Shown: positions 38,966 through 48,026, numbered from the stretch's first letter. The stretch: DNA of 64,000 bases from Pseudomonas moraviensis (GCF_900105805.1 NZ_LT629788.1:62001-126000); one strand, 5' to 3'. Notes: generated by a model from the letters alone, not told the origin. A program made the numbers and translations.

Positions 38966-40761
38966 GCGCATTCACTTATCTGAAAGACAGCCTGCAGAAC
39001 CTGGTCGCAGGACTGGGCACTGCGCGCGACAAGGCATCGCACTCGCACTACGCGCTTCCTGTAATGGACGATCAGCAACTGCTGAACGCCTTCCGTGGAT
39101 CATGGACAGCGCAGAAGGGCGTGAGTATTCCGGCCGTAGATGCGTGCCGCAACTGGCGCAACTGGCAGGCCGACAAGGCTCAGATCGAGCTGATCGAAGC
39201 CGAAGAGGATCGCCTGAACGTCAAGGGCAAGATTCTTGAGGCCCTATTGAAGGCCCGCCTGTTCGGTGGTGCTGCTGTGTTCATCGGCACCGGTGAGCGT
39301 GACACAGCGTCTGAGCTGAAGTCGGATCGAATCGGGAAGGGCGGCATCAAGTACCTGACGGTAATGACCCGCCGTCAACTCAGCGCCACGGAGATCGAGC
39401 AGGACCCGCAAAGCCCGCGCTTCGGCAAGCCAAAGGCGTACCGGCTGCCGGGCTCCACGGTGGAAATTCATCCGTCGCGTCTTGTCATCTTCGTCGGCGT
39501 GCCGCATCCAGACTCTGAGCTTGCCGTAGGCACTGGCTTCGGCTGGGGCGACTCGGTGCTGCTGTCGGCAATGCCGGCTGTGCGTCACTACGACGAGACG
39601 GTCGCCAACGTGGTCAGCCTGGTCTACGAGGCCAAGATCGACGTCATCAACATCCCGAACCTGATGTCGAGCATGCAAGACAAGAACTACGAGCGCTTGC
39701 TGCTGGAGCGCTTGCGGTTGGCTGCCACTGCCAAAGGCATCAACGGCACACTGATTCTCGACGGGCAAGAGACGCACAGCTCGAAGTCGGCCAGCTTCGG
39801 CAACCTGCCGGAGGTGATCGCCAAGACAGAGCAGGGCGTCGCCGGCGCGTTCGATATCCCCGGCACCCGCATGTTCGGCCAGTCCTCGACAGGGCTGGGC
39901 GCCAATGGCGAAGAGAACACTCGCAACTACTACGACAACGTCGCGTCACGCCAGAAGCTGGAGATCAAGCCAGCCATGAGCGTGCTGGATGAGGGCTTGA
40001 TCCGCTCCGCGCTCGGCAGTCGGCCGAAAGAGGTGCACTACACCTGGGCGCCACTCTGGCAGGCCACGGCGAAAGAGCGAGCCGATATCGGCAAGACCAC
40101 CGCCGATACCATCAAGGCGCTGAAAGACTCCGGCCTGTTCCCTGAGGATGCGCTTTCGACTGCTGCTGTGAACCTGTTGGTTGAGCTGAGCGTTATGCCG
40201 GGGCTGGAAGCGGCGATCGAGAAGTTCGGCCGCGAGCTGCCCGATGACGACGATGACGACGCCGATCTGCCGGGCACCGCTGCGGATCAGCCGGTGGCGA
40301 AGAAAGCGATCACTGACGCCGCGCCTCGCTCTCTGTATGTGTCCCGCAAGGTCATCAACGGTGGCGAGATCATCGAGTGGGCCAAGTCGCAGGGCTTCGA
40401 ATCCACAGTCCCAGATGCTGACCTGCACGTCACCGTCGCCTACAGCCGTAACCCGGTCGATTGGATGAAGGTCGGCGAGTCATGGTCCGGCGATGGCAAG
40501 GGCCAGCTCAAGATTGCACCAGGTGGCGCAAGGCTGATCGACAAGTTCGGCGAAGGCGCGGTGGTGCTGCTGTTCAACAGCTCCGAGCTGGCTTGGCGGC
40601 ACGTCACGATCGTTGAGGCGGGAGCCTCTTGGGACTGGCCGGACTATCAGCCCCACATCACCTTCACCTACGAACCTGGCAGCGTCGATATCGACAAGGT
40701 CGAGCCATACCGTGGCGCGATTGAGCTGGGTCCAGAGATCTTCGAGGAGCTCGCCCCATGA
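38962..40761 (+). CDS. Portal protein fused to an Acb1-type anti-CBASS domain
   Basis: A 599-residue two-part protein. Residues about 1-425 are the DUF1073 portal (DACRNWRNWQADKAQIELIE; GTRMFGQSSTGLGANGEENT), which forms the DNA gate of the head. After an acidic linker (PDDDDDDADLPG) a C-terminal domain (about 455-599) carries two HxT motifs, His489-Thr491 (DLHVTVAYS) and His565-Thr567 (PHITFTYE), the signature of 2H phosphoesterases and of Acb1, which cleaves the cyclic nucleotides that activate CBASS defence. Both motifs are intact. Confidence 0.9.
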   Translation: MSAFTYLKDSLQNLVAGLGTARDKASHSHYALPVMDDQQLLNAFRGSWTAQKGVSIPAVDACRNWRNWQADKAQIELIEAEEDRLNVKGKILEALLKARLFGGAAVFIGTGERDTASELKSDRIGKGGIKYLTVMTRRQLSATEIEQDPQSPRFGKPKAYRLPGSTVEIHPSRLVIFVGVPHPDSELAVGTGFGWGDSVLLSAMPAVRHYDETVANVVSLVYEAKIDVINIPNLMSSMQDKNYERLLLERLRLAATAKGINGTLILDGQETHSSKSASFGNLPEVIAKTEQGVAGAFDIPGTRMFGQSSTGLGANGEENTRNYYDNVASRQKLEIKPAMSVLDEGLIRSALGSRPKEVHYTWAPLWQATAKERADIGKTTADTIKALKDSGLFPEDALSTAAVNLLVELSVMPGLEAAIEKFGRELPDDDDDDADLPGTAADQPVAKKAITDAAPRSLYVSRKVINGGEIIEWAKSQGFESTVPDADLHVTVAYSRNPVDWMKVGESWSGDGKGQLKIAPGGARLIDKFGEGAVVLLFNSSELAWRHVTIVEAGASWDWPDYQPHITFTYEPGSVDIDKVEPYRGAIELGPEIFEELAP

Positions 40762-41888
40762 TCTTCACCGACTCCGTGCCAGTCACGGGAGTGCGGCGCA
40801 CCGAGGACGGCTATCTGGTGGCCGAGGCACGGGTCGCGCGCACCGGTATTCAGGATTATCTGGGTACCGAGATCGACCCGGACAACGAACACGGTCTGCG
40901 GGATAAGCCGATCGTTCGTGTGTACCGACCAGAGAGCGCGGTATTTCACGCTGACGCCATGCACTCGTACGCATACCGGCCAATGACCAACGGCCACCCG
41001 GGCGGGGACGGCGTCAACTCCAAGAACTGGAAAGACGTCGCGATCGGCCAAACCGGTGGCGAGGTTGTCCGCGACGGGCAGTTCGTCAAGGTGCCGCTGG
41101 TGCTGATGGACGCCAAGGCGATCGAGGACTACGAGTCCGGCAAGCGCGAGCTGTCCATGGGCTACGGCGCCGAGGTCGTGTTTCAGGATGGCGTTTCCCC
41201 CGATGGCGAGCAGTACGACTGCTTCCTCGGCCCTATGAAAATGAATCACCTCAGCCTTGAGCATCGCGCTCGGGGTGGCGAGCACCTTCGCATCGGTGAC
41301 CATAAACCACACACCCCCCAAGGAGGCCATGACATGGCTGATTCACTGCGTACGGTCATCGTTGATGGCCTGTCCGTCCAGACGACCGACCAAGGCGCCC
41401 AGGCGATCGACAAGCTGACCAAGCAGCTGGCCGATGCCGGGGTAAACATCAAATCCCTGACCGACGCGCATACCGCTGCGCTGGCGCTGAAGGATGGCGA
41501 ACTGGCGAAGAAAGACGCCGAGATCGACGCCCTCAAGGCCAAGCAGCTCAGCGATGCCGATATCGACAAGCGCGTCACCGCCCGCGCTGACCTGATCAGC
41601 AAGGCCAAGTCGATCGCTGACGCCGACTACACCGGGAAGACCGACGCCGACATCCGCAAGGCTGTCGTGGTCGCCAAGCTGGGCGATGCGGCCGTGGCCG
41701 GCAAGGCTGATGCCTACATCGACGCGCGCTTCGAGATCCTGGTCGAGGACGCTGCCAAGAACCCGGCCAATGACCCGTTCCGTCACCACATGATCCATCA
41801 GGACAGTGCAGCCGGCGGCGATGATTCGGAAAAAGCACGCCTGAAGATGATTTCGGACATGCAAACCGCCCACCTGCCGAAGGCATAA
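40758..41888 (+). CDS. DUF2213 capsid maturation protease with scaffold region
   Basis: A 376-residue protein. The N-terminal DUF2213 domain (about 1-185; GTEIDPDNEHGLRDKPIVRV, NHLSLEHRARGGEHL) is the prohead-protease-like part, with His/Ser residues in NHLS and EHRA. The C-terminal part is a helical scaffold region (DGELAKKDAEIDALKAKQ). A strong internal start at 41334 would make the scaffold alone. Overlaps the portal by ATGA. Confidence 0.8.
   Translation: MIFTDSVPVTGVRRTEDGYLVAEARVARTGIQDYLGTEIDPDNEHGLRDKPIVRVYRPESAVFHADAMHSYAYRPMTNGHPGGDGVNSKNWKDVAIGQTGGEVVRDGQFVKVPLVLMDAKAIEDYESGKRELSMGYGAEVVFQDGVSPDGEQYDCFLGPMKMNHLSLEHRARGGEHLRIGDHKPHTPQGGHDMADSLRTVIVDGLSVQTTDQGAQAIDKLTKQLADAGVNIKSLTDAHTAALALKDGELAKKDAEIDALKAKQLSDADIDKRVTARADLISKAKSIADADYTGKTDADIRKAVVVAKLGDAAVAGKADAYIDARFEILVEDAAKNPANDPFRHHMIHQDSAAGGDDSEKARLKMISDMQTAHLPKA
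41334..41888 (+). CDS. Nested scaffold protein (internal start)
   Basis: An in-frame ATG at residue 193 of the protease gene is preceded by AGGAGG seven bases upstream and begins MADSLRTVIVDGLSVQTTDQ. Lambda makes its scaffold Nu3 from inside protease gene C in the same way. The 184-residue product is all helix, as expected for a scaffold. Confidence 0.6.
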   Translation: MADSLRTVIVDGLSVQTTDQGAQAIDKLTKQLADAGVNIKSLTDAHTAALALKDGELAKKDAEIDALKAKQLSDADIDKRVTARADLISKAKSIADADYTGKTDADIRKAVVVAKLGDAAVAGKADAYIDARFEILVEDAAKNPANDPFRHHMIHQDSAAGGDDSEKARLKMISDMQTAHLPKA

Positions 41889-41898
41889 GGAGCACACC

Positions 41899-42378
41899 AT
41901 GGCTACTTACCAAACCACGTACACCAACGCTCCAGCCAAGGGCGTGCCCGGCCTGGTCGCCAACGAAGAGAAGTGCAACAAGATCAGCCGCACCGTCTCG
42001 AACGCCGAGGGCATTGTCTTCGGGGCACCGGGCTTCCGCGTTGCGGGTGCAGGCAACGATCACAAGATCGCCGCCACCGGCACTCTTTTCCTCGGGCTGG
42101 CCGTGCTGAGCCCTGCGGTTCCACCGGTTGCTACCGGCTCCACGCTGATCGACGGTTATCCGCAGGACTTCACCGGTGCCTTCATGACCGACGGCCAGAT
42201 GTATGTCACTGCCGGCGCTGCGGTGGTGCCTGGTGATGACGTGTACTACGTCGCCGCCACCAATCGCTACGTGACCACTGCTGCCGCAGGCGCCGTGCTC
42301 ATCCCGGGCGCCTTCTTCGACACCACTGGTGCGAACGGCGACATCGTCGAAATCTCCCTCAAACATCGGAGCGCTTAA
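41899..42378 (+). CDS. Head decoration / capsid-associated protein
   Basis: A 159-residue beta-rich protein (MATYQTTYTNAPAKGVPGLV at the start; VYYVAATNRYVTTAAAG later), of the structural 'cement' type encoded just before the DUF2184 capsid gene in related phages. It has no helical scaffold character. Exact role inferred from position. Confidence 0.65.
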   Translation: MATYQTTYTNAPAKGVPGLVANEEKCNKISRTVSNAEGIVFGAPGFRVAGAGNDHKIAATGTLFLGLAVLSPAVPPVATGSTLIDGYPQDFTGAFMTDGQMYVTAGAAVVPGDDVYYVAATNRYVTTAAAGAVLIPGAFFDTTGANGDIVEISLKHRSA

Positions 42379-42379
42379 C

Positions 42380-43342
42380 ATGCCTCAAGTCTTTGAAGAC
42401 GCTCAGTCGGCGTTCCCGTTTGTTCTGGCCCAAGGCCGGAACATCGAAACCCGCATCTACACGCGCCGTTATCCCGCGTTTAACTACGCGGCAAGCATCC
42501 CGGTTGTGACCGAGGGCGCACCGTGGGCCATCGGCACCACCTTCTTCACCGTCGATACCGCCGGCGAAGCGAAGTTCTTGTCCGGCTCCGGCACCGACAT
42601 GCCGTTCAACTCCGCGACCCACGATCAGGCATCGCACGATTTCGCGATGATCGGCTCTGGCTGGGAATGGAACCTGGAAGAAGTGAACCAGGCGCAGCTG
42701 TACGGCATCAACCTGAGCGGCACCAAAGCGTACTCCGCTGCTGACAAGGTTGAGCGCCTGCTGAACTCCATCGCATTCGTCGGCAGCACCGAGAAGCGCT
42801 GGACCGGCCTGCTGAACGACAGCAACGTTTCCCGCGTCGATGCGGCCGCTACCGGTACCGGCAGCTCCACTTTCTGGTCCGCCAAGACTGTCGATCAGAT
42901 CATGGCCGACATCAACGGTGTGCTGGGATCGATCCGAACCAACACCGGCGAAGTCGAGTGGGCTGACACGCTGCGCCTGCCACCTGATGCATTCCGCTAC
43001 ATCGCAACGGCTCGCTTGGGCGTAGGCGACGGCATGATCACCGTGCTGGAGTACGTTCGTAAGAACAACATCTACACTGCTGAAACCGGCCTGCCTCTGG
43101 ACATCGCTCCCCTGCGCGAAGCTCGCAATGCTTCCGCTGATGGCGGCGGTCGCCTGGTTGCGTACCGGAAGGATCCGGAGGTGGTTCGCTTCCACCTGCC
43201 AATGCCGCGCCGCGTGCTGGCTCCGCGTCAGAAGTCCATCATGGGTTTCGAGACCGGCATTATCGCGCGTACCGGCGGCACCGAGATCCGTCTGCCGGGC
43301 GCCGTGGCGTACCTCGACGAAATCACCCCACCAGCAGCCTGA
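42380..43342 (+). CDS. Major capsid protein (DUF2184)
   Basis: A 320-residue HK97-fold-type major capsid protein: IETRIYTRRYPAFNYAASIP near the start, NNIYTAETGLPLDIAPLREA and GGRLVAYRKDPEVVRFHLPM near the end. DUF2184 proteins form the head shell of many siphoviruses. The start at 42380 follows CGGAGCG. Confidence 0.88.
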   Translation: MPQVFEDAQSAFPFVLAQGRNIETRIYTRRYPAFNYAASIPVVTEGAPWAIGTTFFTVDTAGEAKFLSGSGTDMPFNSATHDQASHDFAMIGSGWEWNLEEVNQAQLYGINLSGTKAYSAADKVERLLNSIAFVGSTEKRWTGLLNDSNVSRVDAAATGTGSSTFWSAKTVDQIMADINGVLGSIRTNTGEVEWADTLRLPPDAFRYIATARLGVGDGMITVLEYVRKNNIYTAETGLPLDIAPLREARNASADGGGRLVAYRKDPEVVRFHLPMPRRVLAPRQKSIMGFETGIIARTGGTEIRLPGAVAYLDEITPPAA

Positions 43343-43354
43343 TAGGAGGTCGAC

Positions 43355-43747
43355 ATGAAAGTGACCAACAACTCGAAGGCGCTTCAGGGCGTGCACACCA
43401 CGGCTGGCGTTGTCTACGTCCTCGCTGGTGAAACGCAAGACCTGGACTTGACGCCAGAAGGGCACAAAGGCGCGTCGCGTCTCGCCTTCATGAGCGTCGA
43501 TGGCAAGGCGCCTGCCGCTGACGGCGAAGAAAAGGCGGAACTGCTCGCCAAGCTGAAGGCGTTGGGCATCGATGCCGCTGGCAACAGCAAAGTCGAAACC
43601 CTGCGCAAGAAGCTGGAAGAAGCCGAGGCTGCTGCCGATGCCGAAAAGCAGAAGGTCATCGACGAGCTGAAGGCGCTGAACGTTGAGTTCGACGCCGAAG
43701 CAAATCTGGAAGCCCTGCAGGCCGCACTGGCTGCCGCCAAGGCGTAA
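43355..43747 (+). CDS. Phage structural-region protein with two HeH/SAP-like motifs
   Basis: A 130-residue protein with a short beta N-terminus and two tandem helix-extended-loop-helix units (ELLAKLKALGIDAAGNSKVE ... and VIDELKALNVEFDAEANLEA ...), a fold that often binds DNA ends. In phages it is found between capsid and connector genes. Function not established. Confidence 0.65.
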   Translation: MKVTNNSKALQGVHTTAGVVYVLAGETQDLDLTPEGHKGASRLAFMSVDGKAPAADGEEKAELLAKLKALGIDAAGNSKVETLRKKLEEAEAAADAEKQKVIDELKALNVEFDAEANLEALQAALAAAKA

Positions 43748-43797
43748 CACCCCGCAAAACCGGAGCGCATGACGCTCCACCTATTCGAGATATCCCG

Positions 43798-44319
43798 ATG
43801 CCAGACTTTTACGGAACCGTCGCAGCCGCCGACGCCTATCACGCTGCGCGCGCGAATGCCGCGTGGACCGGCGATGACGTGGCGAAGCAGGCCGCGCTGA
43901 TCCGGGCATCGGTCTACATCGACGGCCGCTACCGGAAGCTGCTGGCTTCTGGCGTGTGGCAGTCATTGTTCCCCGGCGTGAAGACCGAGGGCAGGGGGCA
44001 AGCCAGGGAATGGCCGCGCACTGGCGCTGAGGATTACGAGGGTCATGCAATCCCGCCCGATCAAGTTCCGGTTGAGGTTGAACAGGCAACGTACGAAGCA
44101 GCGCTGCGTGAACTGGTCGAGCCGGGCAGCCTGAGCCCTGACTTCGTGGCCGCATCCACGGTGAAGCGTCAGAAGGTTGGCCCGATTGAGGAGGAATTCT
44201 CTGTCGCGGCGGGCGCAGATGGCGCGGCGTCGGTCAGGCCGGTGATCAGCATCATCGACGAGATGATCGCTCCTGTGCTGGTGGCTCGCTACACGCTTCC
44301 TGCGGTGTTCGTGGTATGA
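43798..44319 (+). CDS. Head-tail connector / adaptor protein
   Basis: A 173-residue mainly helical protein (MPDFYGTVAAADAYHAARAN at the start; VEQATYEAALRELVEPGSLS), of the family sometimes labelled 'DnaT-like' in databases but encoded in the head-completion position. It probably closes the portal. It overlaps the following gene by ATGA. Confidence 0.65.
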   Translation: MPDFYGTVAAADAYHAARANAAWTGDDVAKQAALIRASVYIDGRYRKLLASGVWQSLFPGVKTEGRGQAREWPRTGAEDYEGHAIPPDQVPVEVEQATYEAALRELVEPGSLSPDFVAASTVKRQKVGPIEEEFSVAAGADGAASVRPVISIIDEMIAPVLVARYTLPAVFVV

Positions 44320-45356
44320 CCCCGGCGCAGATCATCCAGGCCATCGAGGGAATGGAGCCTGCGATGCAGAAGGCCTACATGGACCAGATCAAGCTGGTGG
44401 TAGGCGCGGCAAAGGTGGCTGAAGTTGAGCGGCTGATAGCCGAACAGGACGAAAACGGGCTGGCAGCGCTGCTGAGCCTGGGCGCGCTGGCGGCTTTCCT
44501 CGAGCTGGCTCGAAATGTTTACCTAGCAGGCGCCAAGTTCGAGATCAAGGCGATCGCAATCCCCAAGGATCTGGGGCGATTTGAATTCGACGTCCGCAAG
44601 CCTGAGCCAGAGCAGTGGCTGATGGAGAAAGCCGCCGAGATTCGACGCGACGCTGATGTGAACGTGCGCGAGGCGATCAGGGCAGTCATGGGTTCGCGCA
44701 GCCGCACTGTGGCTACGCCTTCGCTGCAGGTCGAAATAGGCGCCACGCCGATGACCCGCAGCCCACGGCAGGCGGCGCTCGATTTACTTGGACGAGTAAG
44801 CGCGCAAACAGGCTCGCGCTCAGGTGGTGTGATTGGCCTGCCCGGTAACTACGCGCAGTACGTCATCAATGCCCGTCAGCAACTGCTGAGCGGAAATCCT
44901 GACGAGATGCGCAACTATTTGCAGCGCAAGCGCCGGGATCGTCGGTTCGACAGCGTCGTTAACCGCGCCATCAATGCCGGTACGCCTGTTGCTCGGGCTG
45001 ACGTCGACAAGATCGCCGGTCGCTACGCTGATCGGCTGATGAAGACCTACGCCGAGATGCTTTCCAAGGCTGAGGCGCTGGAATCCTTCGGTGCTGGCCG
45101 GGACCAGGTGTATGAGCAGTTGATTGCTCAAGGGCTTGATCGCGATTCGGTAGAAAAGGAATGGCGCGATCGCCGCGACAATAAGGTTCGCCATGCTCAC
45201 ACGATCCTTGGCGGGCAGGTTGTGCAGAAGGATCAGCCTTTCCAGAGCCCCACTGGTGCACTTCTTCGCTATCCGGGTGATGCATCGCTTGGAGCGGGGT
45301 GGAAAGACCGCGCGGGATGCCGATGCTCCGCCATCTACAGAATAAGGCGCAAGTGA
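44316..45356 (+). CDS. Minor head protein (Mu F / SPP1 gp7-like)
   Basis: A 346-residue protein. The C-terminal region (KEWRDRRDNKVRHAHTILGG ... WKDRAGCRCSAIYRIRRK) is the F-like head morphogenesis domain; the N-terminal half is helical. Such proteins enter the head and help DNA ejection or head assembly. Stop and next ATG overlap (TGATG). Confidence 0.75.
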   Translation: MTPAQIIQAIEGMEPAMQKAYMDQIKLVVGAAKVAEVERLIAEQDENGLAALLSLGALAAFLELARNVYLAGAKFEIKAIAIPKDLGRFEFDVRKPEPEQWLMEKAAEIRRDADVNVREAIRAVMGSRSRTVATPSLQVEIGATPMTRSPRQAALDLLGRVSAQTGSRSGGVIGLPGNYAQYVINARQQLLSGNPDEMRNYLQRKRRDRRFDSVVNRAINAGTPVARADVDKIAGRYADRLMKTYAEMLSKAEALESFGAGRDQVYEQLIAQGLDRDSVEKEWRDRRDNKVRHAHTILGGQVVQKDQPFQSPTGALLRYPGDASLGAGWKDRAGCRCSAIYRIRRK

Positions 45357-45742
45357 TGCCAGACATTTATGACCGCGCCAAGGCTACGGCAACCCGCATG
45401 CTTGCGCCGCGCAGTAAGGGCGGGAAAGGGTTGGAGTTAGTCCTCCGTCGGGAGATCGTTGGGGAATACGACCCAGATGCGCCGCCTGCACCCAGCGAGC
45501 TGGTCGTGAACGGATCAGGCTTCCGCGAGGAATACGACAATAAGTACATCGATGGCACGCTAATCGTTCGCGGCGACGTGAAGCTGTTGGTGTCGCCGGT
45601 TCAATTGACTGGCGAAGACATGCCGGCACCACAGAGCAACGACAAAATCACATTCGACGGCACGGTGTACACGGTGATAGCCGTTGCTCCGTGGAACTTT
45701 GCCGGCCTCGCGGTCGGCTTCGAACTTCAGGTGCGCAAGTAA
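45356..45742 (+). CDS. Head-completion protein
   Basis: A 128-residue beta-rich protein starting MPDIYDRAKATATRMLAPRS. The pattern (GTLIVRGDVKLLVSP, ITFDGTVYTVIAVAPW) is that of head-tail joining 'stopper'-type proteins. Overlaps both neighbours by single bases. The role is from position and pattern. Confidence 0.65.
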   Translation: MPDIYDRAKATATRMLAPRSKGGKGLELVLRREIVGEYDPDAPPAPSELVVNGSGFREEYDNKYIDGTLIVRGDVKLLVSPVQLTGEDMPAPQSNDKITFDGTVYTVIAVAPWNFAGLAVGFELQVRK

Positions 45743-46179
45743 TGGCCAATCACATGACCGGCCGTTACGGCGGCCAAGAGGGCAGCTTTGCGGAGAGCCT
45801 TGCGGCATTCGCTGAGCGGGCGAAGGAAGCAATCGACGACGTGTTCCGCGAGGTGGTCATCGAGATCGGCTCTTCGGTCATTCGGTTGTCGCCGGTGGAC
45901 ACAGGCCGATTCAAAGGAAACTGGCAGTTCAGCGTAGGCTCGCCATCCAATCACAGCATCGACACCTTCGACAAGGCAGGGCACGAGACCATCGCCGCAC
46001 TGGTCGCCGAGGTGAGCAATCTTGAGGCCGGGCAAGTCGCCTACATCGTCAACAACCTGGTGTACGGCATTCCTCTTGAGTACGGCCATTCTGATCAGGC
46101 GCCGGCAGGCATGGTGCAAATCACGCTCGCCCGCTTTCAGCAGATCGTTCTCGAAGCCATCAGGAACAACCAGGTATGA
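45742..46179 (+). CDS. HK97 gp10-like neck/tail-completion protein
   Basis: A 145-residue protein with SSVIRLSPVDTGRFKGNWQF and IVNNLVYGIPLEYGHSDQAP, the recognisable core of the HK97 gp10 family. It joins head and tail. Start at 45742 overlaps the upstream stop (TAATG). Confidence 0.8.
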   Translation: MANHMTGRYGGQEGSFAESLAAFAERAKEAIDDVFREVVIEIGSSVIRLSPVDTGRFKGNWQFSVGSPSNHSIDTFDKAGHETIAALVAEVSNLEAGQVAYIVNNLVYGIPLEYGHSDQAPAGMVQITLARFQQIVLEAIRNNQV

Positions 46180-46592
46180 GCCACAACATCATTGCCGCTG
46201 CTTTCGAGTCGCGACTGCTCGCGTGGGCAAAGGCTCGGACCAAGCCGCTGAAAGTGGTGGTCGAGAATGAAACCTACACGCCTGCCGCTGCTGAGACGTA
46301 CCTGCGGGCTTTCACGTTGCCGGCTGTAACGGCCAGCAATACGCTGAGCGGCGACCACCGGGTCTACGTCGGCGTGTTTCAGGTCAACATCGTTACGCCC
46401 TCCGGCAAGTACCGGACCGAGGCGAGCGGCATCGTTGATGAACTGGCAGCGCTGTTCCCGCTCAATCTGCGTATTCCCCGCGCCGGACTTGTCGCACTGG
46501 TTATGACGCCGGTAGCGCCCGGGCCGGGGATACCAGACGGCAACACCTTCACGGTGTCGGCTTCGTTTCAATACCGGTCCGACACCAACTAA
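46176..46592 (+). CDS. Tail terminator-like protein (DUF4128)
   Basis: A 138-residue protein with HRVYVGVFQVNIVTPSGKYR and the tail-terminator pattern seen in DUF4128/gpU-like proteins; it would cap the tail tube and set the joining site. Overlaps the upstream gene by ATGA and is followed by a hairpin. Confidence 0.7.
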   Translation: MSHNIIAAAFESRLLAWAKARTKPLKVVVENETYTPAAAETYLRAFTLPAVTASNTLSGDHRVYVGVFQVNIVTPSGKYRTEASGIVDELAALFPLNLRIPRAGLVALVMTPVAPGPGIPDGNTFTVSASFQYRSDTN

Positions 46593-46613
46593 ACCGCCCG
46601 TTGGGCAAACCCA

Positions 46614-46636
46614 GAGCCCGCCATTGAGCGGGTTTT
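46614..46636 (+). terminator. Hairpin with short T-run before the tail tube gene
   Basis: CCCGC/GCGGG stem followed by TTTTG. It may weaken rather than end transcription so that head and tail genes are expressed at different levels. Confidence 0.55.
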
Positions 46637-46664
46637 GTCATTTCTGCACAGAGGAAACACAACC

Positions 46665-47318
46665 ATGGGCTTTCGACTCCCCAACGGCGCCACGCTCGAA
46701 ATCGCATCTGCATTCGGCCCTGCCATTCCTGTCACAGCGCTGAGCAATGCCAACCCAGCCGTGGCGACCGCAGCAGCGCACGGCCTGTCTGATGGCGACA
46801 TTATCGCTGTGACCTCGGGTTGGACTCGCTTGAATGATCGGGCTGCCCGCGTTGCGAACAGTCTGACCGGTACTTTTGCGCTGGAAGGTATCAACACCAC
46901 CAACCTCCAACCGTATCCGGCGGGCTCCGGTGCTGGCTCCGTGCGCGAAGTCACCGGCTTTACCGAGATATCGCAGATCACCGACCTGAACTCCAGCGGC
47001 GGCGATCAGCAGTTCCTCACCTTCGGGTTTCTGGCAGATGATGATGATCGCCAGCTTCCAACGACCAAGAACCCAATCAGTATGGCGGTCACTGTCGCCG
47101 ACGATCCTGACCTGCCTTACGTGGCCATCGTCGAAGCGGCTGACGAAGACAAGCAGACCCGTGTGCTTCGCCTGAATCTACCAGGCGGCAGTAGCATCGT
47201 TTACAACTGCTACGTGTCGATTACGTCGACCCCGGCGCTCAGCCGCAACAACCTGATGACCAGAATCATCACTCTGTCGCTCGCTGGCCGCCCAACCCGT
47301 TACGCAGCGGCGGTGTAA
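46665..47318 (+). CDS. Major tail tube protein
   Basis: A 217-residue protein (MGFRLPNGATLEIASAFGPA at the start; FTEISQITDLNSSGGDQQFL later) of the lambda V-like tail tube family. It carries a strong AGAGGAAA site. It forms the stacked rings of the flexible tail. Confidence 0.82.
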   Translation: MGFRLPNGATLEIASAFGPAIPVTALSNANPAVATAAAHGLSDGDIIAVTSGWTRLNDRAARVANSLTGTFALEGINTTNLQPYPAGSGAGSVREVTGFTEISQITDLNSSGGDQQFLTFGFLADDDDRQLPTTKNPISMAVTVADDPDLPYVAIVEAADEDKQTRVLRLNLPGGSSIVYNCYVSITSTPALSRNNLMTRIITLSLAGRPTRYAAAV

Positions 47319-47321
47319 CCC

Positions 47322-47705
47322 ATGGCCAAGATCAAGATATCCCAGAACCCAACCTTCAAGGAAAAGGTCGCGATTCCACGCGTTGGCGCTGAGCCGGTCA
47401 GTGTTGAGTTCGAATTCAAGTACATGGATCGGCTGGCCCTGGCCGCGCACTTCGATAAGTGGAATGCGGCGCGCGACGAGCATGCCAAGAAGGTGCAGGA
47501 AGACGAGCTGAACTGGCAGGAAGCGACCGGCGCCGAAATCGCGCTGCAGGTCGGCCAGCTCAAGGACATCATCGAGGGCTGGGGCTTCGACGAGAAGCTC
47601 TCGGACGAGTCGCTGACGGCGTTGGTCACCACCTGCATTGGCGCTCCTCAGGCTGTGCTTTCCGCGTACCAGAGCGCCTATCAACCGGCCCGCCTGGGAA
47701 ACTGA
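47322..47705 (+). CDS. Tail assembly chaperone, short form (G-like)
   Basis: A 127-residue protein (MAKIKISQNPTFKEKVAIPR at the start; RLALAAHFDKWNAARDEHAK) ending at a TGA right after a slippery sequence. It corresponds to lambda gpG. It coats the tape measure protein before tube assembly. Confidence 0.85.
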   Translation: MAKIKISQNPTFKEKVAIPRVGAEPVSVEFEFKYMDRLALAAHFDKWNAARDEHAKKVQEDELNWQEATGAEIALQVGQLKDIIEGWGFDEKLSDESLTALVTTCIGAPQAVLSAYQSAYQPARLGN

Positions 47706-48016
47706 CCGGCGCCGCCCGCGTCCTTTACGAGCCCGGGCCGTCCGAAGCTGATTTGGCAGCCTTCGGCATGACGCTCGCCGACATCCCTGAAGAAGAGTTC
47801 GAGGTCTGGCCAGACAACTGGCGGGCCTTTCTGCTGTTCGAGGCGATGTCCACGCAGTGGCGCGTAGGCATGGGTGGGGCTACCGGGCTGGACTACAACG
47901 CCTTGCCGCCGGTGGCCTCGATGCTGGGCATGAAGCGGCGCGAAATCCCTGAAGTCTTCCACGACATCCGTGTCATGGAAGCAGAAGCCATGCTCGTGAT
48001 GAGCGAATCGAAATAA
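47322..48016 (+). CDS. Tail assembly chaperone, frameshifted long form (GT-like)
   Basis: A -1 frameshift on GGGAAAC (47696-47702), read CTG-GGA-AAC in the zero frame, moves ribosomes into a frame that continues LTGAARVLYEPGPSEADLAA and ends at 48016 (a DUF1799-like T domain). The fusion would be 231 residues. The downstream frame has no good start of its own, as in lambda G-T. Confidence 0.85.
47696..47702 (+). promoter_or_regulatory. -1 programmed frameshift site
   Basis: The heptamer G GGA AAC fits X-XXY-YYZ exactly in the zero frame and is followed directly by the zero-frame stop TGA. Confidence 0.85.
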
Positions 48017-48026
48017 CGGAGCCCGC

